Below are positions 19,410 to 27,643 of a stretch of DNA of 30,459 nucleotides, piece by piece. Within the stretch, counting starts at the first letter, position 1, and each line of letters begins with the position of its first letter. Both the position numbers and the translations under genes were made by a program. This stretch comes from Emmonsiellopsis sp. PD_33 (taxonomy: Eukaryota; Ascomycota; Eurotiomycetes; Onygenales; Ajellomycetaceae): positions 1-30,459 of the forward strand of contig JANTQF010000401.1 of NCBI GenBank assembly GCA_032988165.1. The letters run 5' to 3'. The notes beneath the pieces were generated by a model that saw nothing but the letters and a program-made list of their open reading frames with translations, was not told the origin of the DNA and ran no database searches.

Positions 19410-20477
19410 ATGGCCGCTGTCTGTGCTGCCTTTGCATCTCGGCAGCTGACTCGGTCAGGTAAGCTACCAAACCCCTCTCCCGCCATCAATTCAATCCAAT
19501 TCGATTCCCCCAACTCACATTCCACTCCAGCTGGCCCCCGATTCTCCCCAATCTACCGACGAGCCTTCGCCTCCAGCCCCTTCCTCCGCGCCCCTCCCAC
19601 TCCCCCCGATGCCTCCTCCAAACCCACCGTCCCCAACATCCGCCGCGGCTCGCTCGCCTCCGGCTCCATCTTCGCCGACGCAGACCCCTCCACCCCCAAC
19701 GACCTCCTAAAACCCGAGGGACGAAAACCACAACGCCGGCCCGGCGCCGCCACCGACACCGACGCCGATGCCAATTCCACCGCGGGCCCGCTCCTCCGCC
19801 CCTCCCTCGACGAGCGCAACCCAGAGCACATCGACCGCGCCCTCAACCCGTTCCCGAACCGGCGCGCGCGCTGGGAACGCAAGATGGTCATCCGCTCCAT
19901 CCGGCGGCGCGGCCGGCTAACCAAGACCGAACACATCATGCAGACGGAGCGCGAGTCGTTGTCCAAGAGCCATTTCTTCAAGACGTCTATCAAGAAGCTG
20001 GCGCCGCTGGCGAGGCAGATTGCGGGGAAGAATATCGACGATGCCATTTTGCAGATGCGGTGGAGTGTGAAGAAGGCTGCGAAGGATGTGAAGGAGCATT
20101 TGATACAGGCGAAGAATGAGGCGACGACTGTGCGGGGGATGGGGTTGGGGTTGGGGAAGAAGAACAAGGAGCCGATCACGGTGACGCTGAAGTCTGGGGA
20201 GAAGAAGGTGGTTACGGATCCGACGGCGATTTATATTGCGCAGGCGTGGGTGGGGAGGGGCACGTTTGGGAGGGAGCTGGATCATCGCGCCCGCGGGAGG
20301 ATTAATGTTATGCGCCCGCCGTATACGAGTTTGACGGTTGTGTTGAAGGAGGAGAAGACGAGGGTTCGCGAGTGGGAGGATCGGGAGAAGAAGGAGGTTA
20401 GGAAGCGGAGGGAGAATCTAAGGGTGTCGTTGCCCGATCGAAAGATTTTTGCCCAGAGGCAGTATTATAGTTGGTAG
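19410..20477 (+). CDS. Mitochondrial large-subunit ribosomal protein L22 (uL22m)
   Basis: Exons 19410-19458 and 19531-20477 give 331 aa beginning MAAVCAAFASRQLTRS, a mitochondrial presequence rich in Ala/Arg. The intron (GTAAGC...ACTCCAG) is 72 bp, a multiple of three and without stops, so an unspliced product would be 24 residues longer. After a Pro-rich and acidic N-terminal extension, residues about 170-315 match the bacterial L22 fold: PLARQIAGKNIDDAILQMRW, KAAKDVKEHLIQAKNEA, then IYIAQAWVGRGTFGRELDHR and ARGRINVMRPPYTSLTVVL, the last being the conserved L22 beta-hairpin. L22 lines the peptide exit tunnel of the mitoribosome. It is 5' C-rich and 3' G-rich like its neighbours. Confidence 0.88.
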   Translation: MAAVCAAFASRQLTRSGKLPNPSPAINSIQFDSPNSHSTPAGPRFSPIYRRAFASSPFLRAPPTPPDASSKPTVPNIRRGSLASGSIFADADPSTPNDLLKPEGRKPQRRPGAATDTDADANSTAGPLLRPSLDERNPEHIDRALNPFPNRRARWERKMVIRSIRRRGRLTKTEHIMQTERESLSKSHFFKTSIKKLAPLARQIAGKNIDDAILQMRWSVKKAAKDVKEHLIQAKNEATTVRGMGLGLGKKNKEPITVTLKSGEKKVVTDPTAIYIAQAWVGRGTFGRELDHRARGRINVMRPPYTSLTVVLKEEKTRVREWEDREKKEVRKRRENLRVSLPDRKIFAQRQYYSW

Positions 20478-20812
20478 GGGGGGGGTTTTGTGTAAGATAG
20501 ATAGATTTGGTCGGGTTTTGCTTTTTTTTTTCTTGTTTGTTTATGGGAGTCAGAATATACATTTTGTTTTGTTTTATGTGCATGGCAGAATTGTACCTTC
20601 ATCAAGCATTTACTTGGTAAATTATAGAATATCCTCTACATCTATGTGAGGCCTCCAGTGGTCGCGGGTTAGTTAGTCCCCGGCTGGTATGTATCTCACA
20701 ATAGTTCAGTCATTATTCATTCCGTCTAAAACTTAAAACATATCAAATTACTTCAGCCCATTCACATAACATCATTCAGGGTATCTTAGCATCACATCAA
20801 TAAAGGACCAAC
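20478..20812. other. Convergent 3' intergenic region
   Basis: This is the 3' side of both the mL22 gene and the hydrolase-GST gene. It has a G run, a T run and AT-rich sequence consistent with 3' UTRs. No gene is seen. Confidence 0.6.
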
Positions 20813-22219
20813 CTACCTCCCACAAAAAACATCCGCTTTGCCCCTCCTCCCCCACCCCTCCGGCCTCGCCCCCCTAACACTCTCCAACCCCTCCATGTCC
20901 GCACAATACCTCTCCAACCCCCCAAACCTCTCCCCAAACACCAACCCCCGATGACACATATACGCCAGCAGCGGATAAACCGCACAATCCGCCAACGACA
21001 TCTCCTCCGTGGCCGCCAGAAACGTCTTCCCCGCCCCCCGCGCAGCAACCACATACCCGTCCCAGAACCCCAACTCCTCCACAACCGTCTCAATCAGCCC
21101 CGGCCGCACATTCGCCGCGAACTCTTCAAACGTCTTTGCCCGCTTCGCGTCCCAATACGCATCCTCCAACGCGTCGTATTTCATATGCAGATTCTCCGAC
21201 TCCTGAACCATGCACAGCACCCTCGCGCGCGCCGCGCGGTCCGTCACGGGAGGCAGCAACGGCTTAGGTTCCGGGTAATACGTCTCTAGATAATGCAGGA
21301 TTGCCAGCGACTCGTGCGTCTTTGTGCGCTGCGGATCAGAGTCTATGAAGACGGGCGTCTTGCCGCGCGGGTTTATGGCGAGGAAGTCGGGGGTGCGCGT
21401 CGGTTTGGGGACGGACATTACGAACATGCGCTCTTTGGTGATGGGGATGCGCTTTTCGTTTAGGGCGAGGAGGACGCGCCAGGAGGGGATGCTGCCGTTG
21501 ACGTAGTAGAGGGTTGGTAGGGCTGGGGTGGGGGTGGGGGTGGAGAGCAGCTCGTGGCTCGTGAGGAGCGTGCAGGGCGCGGAGGGTTGCGCGGCCATCT
21601 CGCGGAAGCGGTGGAGGGCGTGCTCGTGGCCTTTTTCGCGGCGGTAGCCGAGGCAGTCTGTTAGGACGTGTGTGGTCCATGAGGAGGAGTGGTGCTGGAG
21701 GCTGTCGGAGACGGTGGCGCTGACGCAGACGTTGGAGAGGAGGCCGGCGAAGTATACATGGCTGATTTGGCGGGAGGTGAGGGTGGTGGCTAGGGGGGTG
21801 TCTTTGAAGGCGGAGAACCAGGATTTTGTGAGGATTATGTCGTGCTCGTGGTCGATTAGGGGTTGGATGGCGGGGTGGAGGTTTGCGCCGTCGGAGCCGG
21901 GGGCGCAGCAGGGGGTTTTGCCGGAGTGTTTGCCGGTGAGGAAGTGGTCTTGGACGGCTGGGGGTGGGGAATTGCTGGGATTTGTGTCTTCCTCGTCGAT
22001 GGCCGGTTGGAGGGCTGGGTTGGGATCTGAGTTGGAGTATTCGGATCGGATCCAGATGATGAGGTTTTGTTTGCCGTCTTCTCCCTTTTGGGCGCGGAAT
22101 GCGGCCACCAGGCGACTGATATTGTTCAGCAGAGGATCTCTGGATGTGTTGGAGATTGGAAATCGACCCCGAGGGTCGAGGAATTCATTTTGCAGATCGA
22201 TGAGAACGAGGGCTTTCAT
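20813..22219 (-). CDS. Isochorismatase-like hydrolase fused to glutathione S-transferase
   Basis: One exon encodes 468 aa from MKALVLIDLQNEFLD. The frame is open to 22318, but this Met sits right before the family's first strand. Residues 1-225 are an isochorismatase-like cysteine hydrolase. The triad is visible as D8 (LIDLQNEF), K132 (ILTKSWFSAF) and C165 (AGLLSNVCVSA). Residues 237-468 are a GST: thioredoxin-like domain LYYVNGSIPSWRVLLALNEK, NPRGKTPVF and HESLAILHYLETYYPE (glutathione-binding Glu-Ser), then the helical domain with MSLADCAVYPLLAY. Linker 226-236 is Pro/Thr-rich. Isochorismatase-like enzymes hydrolyse amide or vinyl-ether bonds; GSTs conjugate glutathione. A joint role in detoxifying or processing a small molecule is inference. 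No signal peptide; probably cytosolic. Confidence 0.87.
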   Translation of the reverse strand: MKALVLIDLQNEFLDPRGRFPISNTSRDPLLNNISRLVAAFRAQKGEDGKQNLIIWIRSEYSNSDPNPALQPAIDEEDTNPSNSPPPAVQDHFLTGKHSGKTPCCAPGSDGANLHPAIQPLIDHEHDIILTKSWFSAFKDTPLATTLTSRQISHVYFAGLLSNVCVSATVSDSLQHHSSSWTTHVLTDCLGYRREKGHEHALHRFREMAAQPSAPCTLLTSHELLSTPTPTPALPTLYYVNGSIPSWRVLLALNEKRIPITKERMFVMSVPKPTRTPDFLAINPRGKTPVFIDSDPQRTKTHESLAILHYLETYYPEPKPLLPPVTDRAARARVLCMVQESENLHMKYDALEDAYWDAKRAKTFEEFAANVRPGLIETVVEELGFWDGYVVAARGAGKTFLAATEEMSLADCAVYPLLAYMCHRGLVFGERFGGLERYCADMEGLESVRGARPEGWGRRGKADVFCGR

Positions 22220-22536
22220 GTTGTCCCTGTGGTCTTTGATTGCAGGGATATATATTCTTGCAGATTGGAGATGTTGATAGGAACAGTTGATATCTCCAAC
22301 AAAACAGAGAGGTTCCAAGTTTAATTTGACACCTATCTCCAGAGTCAGCGGCAGTCAGTGACAATATACCATCGGCCCGCTGTTGTCCTGACTCATAGTC
22401 TTGAGAAGGTGGCAGTCCCCCCGAATACGAGGAGGTGGCTGGTGCAACAGAGTGGGATGATGGATGCGACGTCGTTGATATTGGCTGGTGATGCATCATC
22501 AATTTAATGCCATCTCCCCCTTCTCCAGCATCGTCC
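22220..22536. promoter_or_regulatory. Promoter region of the hydrolase-GST gene
   Basis: This is the upstream region of the minus-strand gene, shared with the 5' flank of the tRNA. Its ORF extension (to 22318) has no domain content, so I treat it as leader. Confidence 0.5.
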
Positions 22537-22608
22537 GCCCGCATGGCTTAATGGTAAAGCGCATCACTAGTAATGATGAGACTCTCAGTTCGATTCTGAG
22601 TGTGGGCA
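22537..22608 (+). tRNA. tRNA-Thr (anticodon AGT)
   Basis: A complete 72-nt cloverleaf without intron is present. The acceptor GCCCGCA pairs with TGTGGGC (one G-U) plus discriminator A. The D stem is GCTT/AAGC with an AATGGTA loop. The anticodon stem CATCA/TGATG encloses CTAGTAA, so the anticodon is AGT (inosine at 34 would read ACU/ACC/ACA). The variable loop has five bases, and the T arm CTCAG-TTCGATT-CTGAG is perfect. Internal A and B boxes are intact. Confidence 0.95.
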
Positions 22609-22617
22609 TTTCTTTTT
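22609..22617 (+). terminator. Pol III terminator of tRNA-Thr
   Basis: TTTCTTTTT follows immediately behind the tRNA discriminator base. A run of T on the plus strand is the RNA polymerase III stop signal. Confidence 0.8.
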
Positions 22618-22660
22618 GCTCTTGAATTGGTTTTTTTAATGTTCCGTGGTTCAAGGGCCG

Positions 22661-22682
22661 AACCCTAACCCTAACTCTAACT
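22661..22682 (+). repeat. Telomere-like AACCCTAACCCTAACTCTAA
   Basis: Two perfect CCCTAA units plus one imperfect CTCTAA unit lie about 50 bp behind the tRNA gene. The orientation is the same as at 11314. It is an interstitial telomeric-type sequence, between the tRNA and a broken gene. Confidence 0.65.
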
Positions 22683-22825
22683 ATCAGATGGGAGCCCCTG
22701 ACGATCTATATCCAGCTTCATAGTATCAAGTAGATGTACATAGTCTAGCTAGATCTAACTACATCTAAATTTCTTATTTATTTTAATTCCGCCTTGAAAC
22801 CCTCATGTCCGTGAAACCTTCAATA

Positions 22826-22847
22826 CTACATGCATGTATGCATGTAG
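22826..22847. repeat. 22-bp near-palindrome
   Basis: CTACATGCAT at 22826-22835 and ATGCATGTAG at 22838-22847 are perfect inverted arms around GT. It can form a hairpin and lies just before the relic gene. Confidence 0.7.
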
Positions 22848-22864
22848 TGGTGAGCCAATGACAG

Positions 22865-23297
22865 AAGCAGGAGTGAAGAACTGCTTGCTCGGTCTGGACA
22901 ACCCCTAGCCGGGAACAACTACGTCTTCAAAACAACATCGGCATTCCCCTCGAGAACCCAGTTCCCGCGCCTATCAGCCCGCTGGAGCTCCCGCTGTCAT
23001 GGCCTCGACATAGCGCGCGGACGGCACGTATTTCGCCAGTCCCTCCCCTATTCCCCCGCGCAAACCGGGAGAACGAGACGGTCTTCACCAAGACAATGCG
23101 CGCCATGCGCTCCTTCGTCCGGGCCGGGTATACATTCCACAGCATCCACATGACTAGACCCCCCACCGAGGAGGTCGCGGGATACCTACCTAGCCTGCCA
23201 CAGCGGGTTGGACCCAGCCTTCCGGGCGGTGGTGATGCGGGCGGATCTGTTTGGTTTCTCGCTTCAGCCTAGTTCGCAGTCGACGGGGAAGTTCTGA
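22865..23297 (+). pseudogene. Frameshifted relic of an unrecognised gene
   Basis: Protein-like phrases occur in three successive frames: AGNNYVFKTTSAF (from about 22901), then NIGIPLENPVPAPISPLELP and ENETVFTKTMRAMRSFVRAG ... YTFHSIHMTRPPTEEVA (about 22935-23185), then, after a one-base shift near 23185, TYLACHSGLDPAFRAVVMRA and DLFGFSLQPSSQSTGKF with a TGA at 23295-23297. GC content and codon use are coding-like, unlike the AT-rich DNA on both sides. No start or complete upstream exon is seen. Frame shifts could in principle be missed introns, but no good splice signals surround them. The family is unknown to me. Confidence 0.5.
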
Positions 23298-24242
23298 GCG
23301 GCGTATGGGAGGATTAGGGGATAAGTTTGAAGGGGAAGATATAATAGAAACGAGGAAGGAATGTGACAGAGAATGGATAGAGATCTGGATGCTGATAATA
23401 ATCATTATGAAAAATAAACCATGCATGCAGAACACAACAGGAAAAAAGAAGATTAAAAAGCCAAAGATATTGCTTAAAGAGAGTCCGTGCAGGGGGTATA
23501 TAGATAATATAAGGAAATCTGGCCAAAGAGATAAACATGCTGCCACTACTATATCACCATGGAATGATAACAATATGATAGGAGAGATAAACAAGCATAT
23601 CACAAAATATAGCTTGGTAAAAATGAAACAAACAGACTCGGGAAGGAGATCCTAACTAACTATAGAAAAACAGACTTGACTTTGACCCATAGCATAACAT
23701 GTGAAAATAAGCAAGGGTCAAAGCAGATAAAGGGAAAGAAAGCATACTATATGCGGGGGAGGGGGGTGGGGGAAAGGTAACAACGAAACAAACGACAGAC
23801 CCCAGGAGACACAAACGCCGGAAACATGCATGGCGTCACCATCCAAAAAACGGTTACAAACGGCACTGCAGACATATGACAGCTATATCAAGACAAATAA
23901 ATAACCCTACCCCACAAAAGTTCGCCAGACATAACATATACCAGACAATACTGAAAAGGGAATAAAGATAGAGAACTGCGGGTAATAATCAAAGAAAGCA
24001 GTATCCAAAACCAGCCAGAGACGAGAGAACAAAAAGGATAAAAATACAAACCAACCAGCCAAAACAGACGGGAATAAAACAAAACAAGCATTGCCACCTC
24101 CCTCCCTTTCATAGACATCGACATCCACATCCAGATCCACACCCACCTGAAGAGAAGTCTTTGATATATCCATTCCTCCCCTTCCACTATTATTGACACC
24201 CATCACCTCCAGGCCCCACAACCCCACTCACACGCCCTCCCC
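23298..24242. other. Intergenic, AT- and A-rich
   Basis: This is downstream DNA of the relic and of the minus-strand gene ending at 24243. It is rich in A on the plus strand with a short G run near 23757-23773. The frames present are low-complexity and hydrophobic by composition only; no gene is called. Confidence 0.55.
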
Positions 24243-25421
24243 TCACTTCTTCTCCGGCTTCTTAATCGCGCCATGTTCGGAAATCCTCGACGAACGGCGT
24301 CTAAGGACTGGGTTCGGATTTGGACTGGTACCACCAGGTGGTGACTGAGGAGGGTTGGCGGTCATATAACCAATCTCAGTGCCAGTGCTGCGACGGGGTC
24401 TGATGCTAGGAGTACTGTCGCCCGGACCGTATGGTGGTATGATGCTAGGTCGTGTTGGACCGCGGCGAGTAGATTGGGGAGGAGGCACGTCACTGGGACC
24501 TGAGGGGGGATTAACGGATGGACGTGCAGCACGGCGTGGGGGGCGGTTGGGTGACGGTCCTGGGGCTATAGAAGTGGCGGTCGGACTGTTACTTCGAGGA
24601 GCATTATTACCGCTAGGAGCTTGGGTTGTAGGTGTGCTACTGGTAGCGCGACGAGTAGGGCGACGGGGAGCGGCGGCACGTGGACGGAGGTTTGGCAGGA
24701 TCTCGATGTCGGGAAAATGAGGGGTCTGATTCCGGGCTGCGACGCCGTTTAGGTGTGTTCGAAGGTCTACTAGGACCGAGAGGATCTCGTCGAAGGATTT
24801 GTTGTTGCCCACACGGCCGTGTAGCCAGTCAGGGACTGGGTGGGGGACGATTGTTGGGGAGCGTTTTTTCTTTGTTTGTCTCGCGGCTGGGCCTGTCTTA
24901 TTCTCTTCGTCCTTGTCGTCGTCAGAGTCCTCTTCCTCCGTCTTCATGGGAGATGGGGAGGGGGAGTTGGCTGAAGGGGCAGTGTTAATGGGGGTGAATG
25001 CCCCTGCCCTGGGCGGCTGGGAAGGCTCGCGCATTTCGGACTGTCCGTTATTGTTATTGTCGCCATTGTCTGCAACATCATCATCCCCCCCCGTGTTCTG
25101 TCCGCTGGTTCTCTGGGTCTCTCGTCGACGCAACTGGAGGTTGAAGCTCGCCACGCCCCCCCACGACCGCATGTTCTCGATGGTGTCGATAGCTAGTTCG
25201 CACTGGCGGAAAGGCCACTCTGCGGTCCGGTACCGGGCACGTTGGTAGTGCTTCCGGCAGTAATATATCCAGATATAGTCTGGAATGCCGACCGTGCACC
25301 TCTTGTTGCGGCCGAAAATGTGCGAAATTACCTTGCGGTAGTGAGTCGAGGCAGTCGAGCAGCTCTCCCCACTGTACTGGCAAACTATTGCCTCTGGAGG
25401 CACGGGCTGGGATGCCTCCAT
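24243..25421 (-). CDS. Fungal protein with Cys/His FGRNKRC module
   Basis: One exon encodes 392 aa starting MEASQPVPPEAIVCQYSG; the frame continues upstream to 25445 only with a non-ATG codon. The N-terminal 100 residues form the one ordered region: CQYSGESC ... HYRKVISHIFGRNKRCTVGI, then PDYIWIYYCRKHYQRARYRT. Spaced Cys and His residues suggest a zinc-binding fold, and the CRKHYQRxRYR segment is strongly basic. I recall similar modules in uncharacterised mould proteins. The rest (about 110-392) is disordered, Pro/Arg/Ser/Thr-rich, with an acidic patch (EEEDSDDDKDEENK) followed by KKKR. The composition suggests a nuclear regulator, but DNA binding is inference. The gene has a 2.2 kb upstream region, as developmental regulators in moulds often do. 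Confidence 0.72.
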   Translation of the reverse strand: MEASQPVPPEAIVCQYSGESCSTASTHYRKVISHIFGRNKRCTVGIPDYIWIYYCRKHYQRARYRTAEWPFRQCELAIDTIENMRSWGGVASFNLQLRRRETQRTSGQNTGGDDDVADNGDNNNNGQSEMREPSQPPRAGAFTPINTAPSANSPSPSPMKTEEEDSDDDKDEENKTGPAARQTKKKRSPTIVPHPVPDWLHGRVGNNKSFDEILSVLVDLRTHLNGVAARNQTPHFPDIEILPNLRPRAAAPRRPTRRATSSTPTTQAPSGNNAPRSNSPTATSIAPGPSPNRPPRRAARPSVNPPSGPSDVPPPQSTRRGPTRPSIIPPYGPGDSTPSIRPRRSTGTEIGYMTANPPQSPPGGTSPNPNPVLRRRSSRISEHGAIKKPEKK

Positions 25422-26069
25422 CTCAGGGAAGCACTTTTGGCCCAAGAATCTTTCCGAGGAGTGAGAGGAAAGTTGTCAGCTGAGAGGTCTTCAATATATT
25501 TGAAATAGATAAGCGTCAATAAGAAGCGCGCGAGTTAACGATTTGTGTGGAAATTTTTTGAGGTAGGGTTGTAAACGCAGGATGAAGCAGAGAAGAAGGA
25601 AAGGGAAAACAGAGTCCCTTTTATACGGCTGAAGTCCAAAGCACGATCACAGTTTTTCTAGTGCTGGGGATTGATTTACCTCAATGTTCGAGGCCCTGTG
25701 AAGAACTCAAAGATGAAAGAATAACGAGACTGCCAAAGGGTGATTTAACAATAAAGTGAGAGGGGATAATGGTGAATCTGGCTTCGCCTCGTTTGAAAGC
25801 TCGGATCCTGTCTGTTCCATGAAAGGAGTAGTAGTCTTGAGAATTAAATGGCGATTCCAACACTTTGTCCTCGACGCGTACTGGGGACCCAGCGCTGTAA
25901 GGAAGTGGGTGATTAGAGGCTGAAGCAATGGATGGAGCTGCTTTGAGGAGAGTAGGAAACAAGGACGCGCAGTGAAGCTGCGTATAAAGGCATTCTCCAA
26001 ACAAAACGGTCGTCAAGCCAAAGCCACAACAAGCGTGATATAAATAAAGTGAAAGAGTCGTTTTCCAAA

Positions 26070-26093
26070 GCCCAAAGGAAAGCCCAAAGGAAA
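26070..26093. repeat. 12-bp tandem repeat GCCCAAAGGAAA
   Basis: There are two perfect units, followed by a partial third (GCCCGAAAAG). It is short, in the long upstream region. Confidence 0.7.
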
Positions 26094-27219
26094 GCCCGAA
26101 AAGATGCCCTTCAAGGAGATATAGAGCTACCAAATCTTTCACCGCCTCACATCCACAAGACAAGGAAGAAGGGAGAAGTGCTAGGTAGCTTGCTTGAAGC
26201 ACCACGACAAGGAATGAGGTAAACGTTTGTCACCTGAATAATATCAAGCGCTATAATCGAAAACAGATCAATCAAAGCAAAGACAAATCCTTAACAGGAT
26301 AGAATATGACTGCTAATGTTTGCAGAAGACCAAGCCGCGAAATATGAACATACCTGGGCTGAGTCACCTCCACACCCATCCCTCATCCCCCCTCGAGGGC
26401 GAGGTCAACTTGACCTCTTGATGCCCTCCATGCCGGGGCTAGATGGCCCCAGCTGCCCAGTCCCATGGTGGGTTGTTTGGGCTGTCCCCCTTGCCCCTCT
26501 CATGCTAGCTCTATCAACGAGAGCCAGCGTAAGGGCCATACATCGGCTTTATAAACATAAAGCCGATCCGATTCCGCGGCAGTGCCAGAGGGCAGCCGAG
26601 AAGACCCGGACTCTGACAGATATTAATGAACAATGGAGGAGTGGGTGGGCGAGGAGGAAGAAGGGGAGGAGAGGTGTTTGATGACAAGAGAAAAATATTT
26701 TATATGAAAATATTTGTGGGCAAACAGTGCGGCTGAACAGTCTGTCCAATTCTTAACTGAAGAATGACTGAGCTTGGGAACCTGATATCAAGCTACTGAG
26801 AGGTAGATGTGGTGGTGTATAAGAACATCACAGAAGCATTGTCCAAGCCAGTGGTTACCATGGACAATATCCTGACAATAGTCAGTCCTTTGAACCTTCA
26901 AGAGAGGTCTAGACCAGAGTAAAAAGATACAAAGAGGAGAGTAGAAGCAGACAGCTACAATTCCATACCAGATACTGCCAGGATATCTGACATTGCCTCG
27001 GCAGCATTGTGGCGATGAACGAGAAGTCAATTGGAAATTCTTGTATCCAGTCTCACTTGGTAGCCGGTCATGCATTGGAGCAGTCGAGAAGGAATCCATC
27101 ATCGCCAAATGCGCCATCCTCAGGTTGATGATGATGGATGTGATGTTGGGATGCGGCTGACAAAAATCCGATGGACGCGGTGTAATTTTCGCCACGTGAT
27201 GAGAAACTATGAAAATGTC

Positions 27220-27233
27220 GTGTAATATTACAC
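27220..27233. promoter_or_regulatory. 14-bp perfect palindrome GTGTAATATTACAC
   Basis: A perfect palindrome lies about 410 bp from the 3' end of the kelch gene in non-coding DNA. Palindromes of this size can bind dimeric regulators, but no known site is recognised. Confidence 0.4.
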
Positions 27234-27643
27234 ATAACGCTGCAGAAATGGTGTATTGGGGTGTAAATTATTGCATATCAACCAACCCCTATTTTGCTGG
27301 TCAGACAGGAGGGATTCGTCAACTATATATGCTTCGCACACACAATCCAAAGGGGAGGGAAATACTGGAAATAAATTATATTGTTTAAAGTATACCTTCA
27401 AAGAACTCGGGATATCTTTTGTATGTATTTACATCAGTCCGTCGTCAATAACAGACTACCCACATTATACAGCATAGGAAATCTTGCAGCGAGGGAGGAG
27501 GTGAACTAAACGTAGAAATAGACGTATCCAATATCCACCAAAAAACAGAAATGGACCGAAGCAGGGTCCAGGGATCCTAGTTAAATATATAATTAAAAAG
27601 CGGACTGGACTATCCAATCACTTGCCTCAGACAGAAGCCCACC

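Larger units (their letters stand above)
25422..27643. promoter_or_regulatory. Long intergenic region upstream of the FGRNKRC gene
   Basis: This 2.2 kb lies between the start at 25421 (minus) and the stop of the kelch gene at 27644 (minus). It is probably mostly promoter and leader of the FGRNKRC gene. Frames at 25681-26205, 26316-26681 and 26788-27195 show no family features. A 12-bp tandem repeat and a palindrome are listed separately. Confidence 0.5.

Noticed and set aside
22220..22318. 33-residue N-terminal extension of the hydrolase-GST frame
   Set aside because: The first strand of the isochorismatase fold begins at the inner Met; the extension has no targeting-signal character I trust.
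25681..26205. Minus-strand open frame of 174 codons with an FGLSFGLSFGLW repeat
   Set aside because: The repeat is simply the 12-bp DNA tandem repeat translated; no other support, lies in the upstream region of the FGRNKRC gene.
26316..26681. Plus-strand open frame of 121 codons
   Set aside because: One hydrophobic stretch only; no start context, intron or family evidence.
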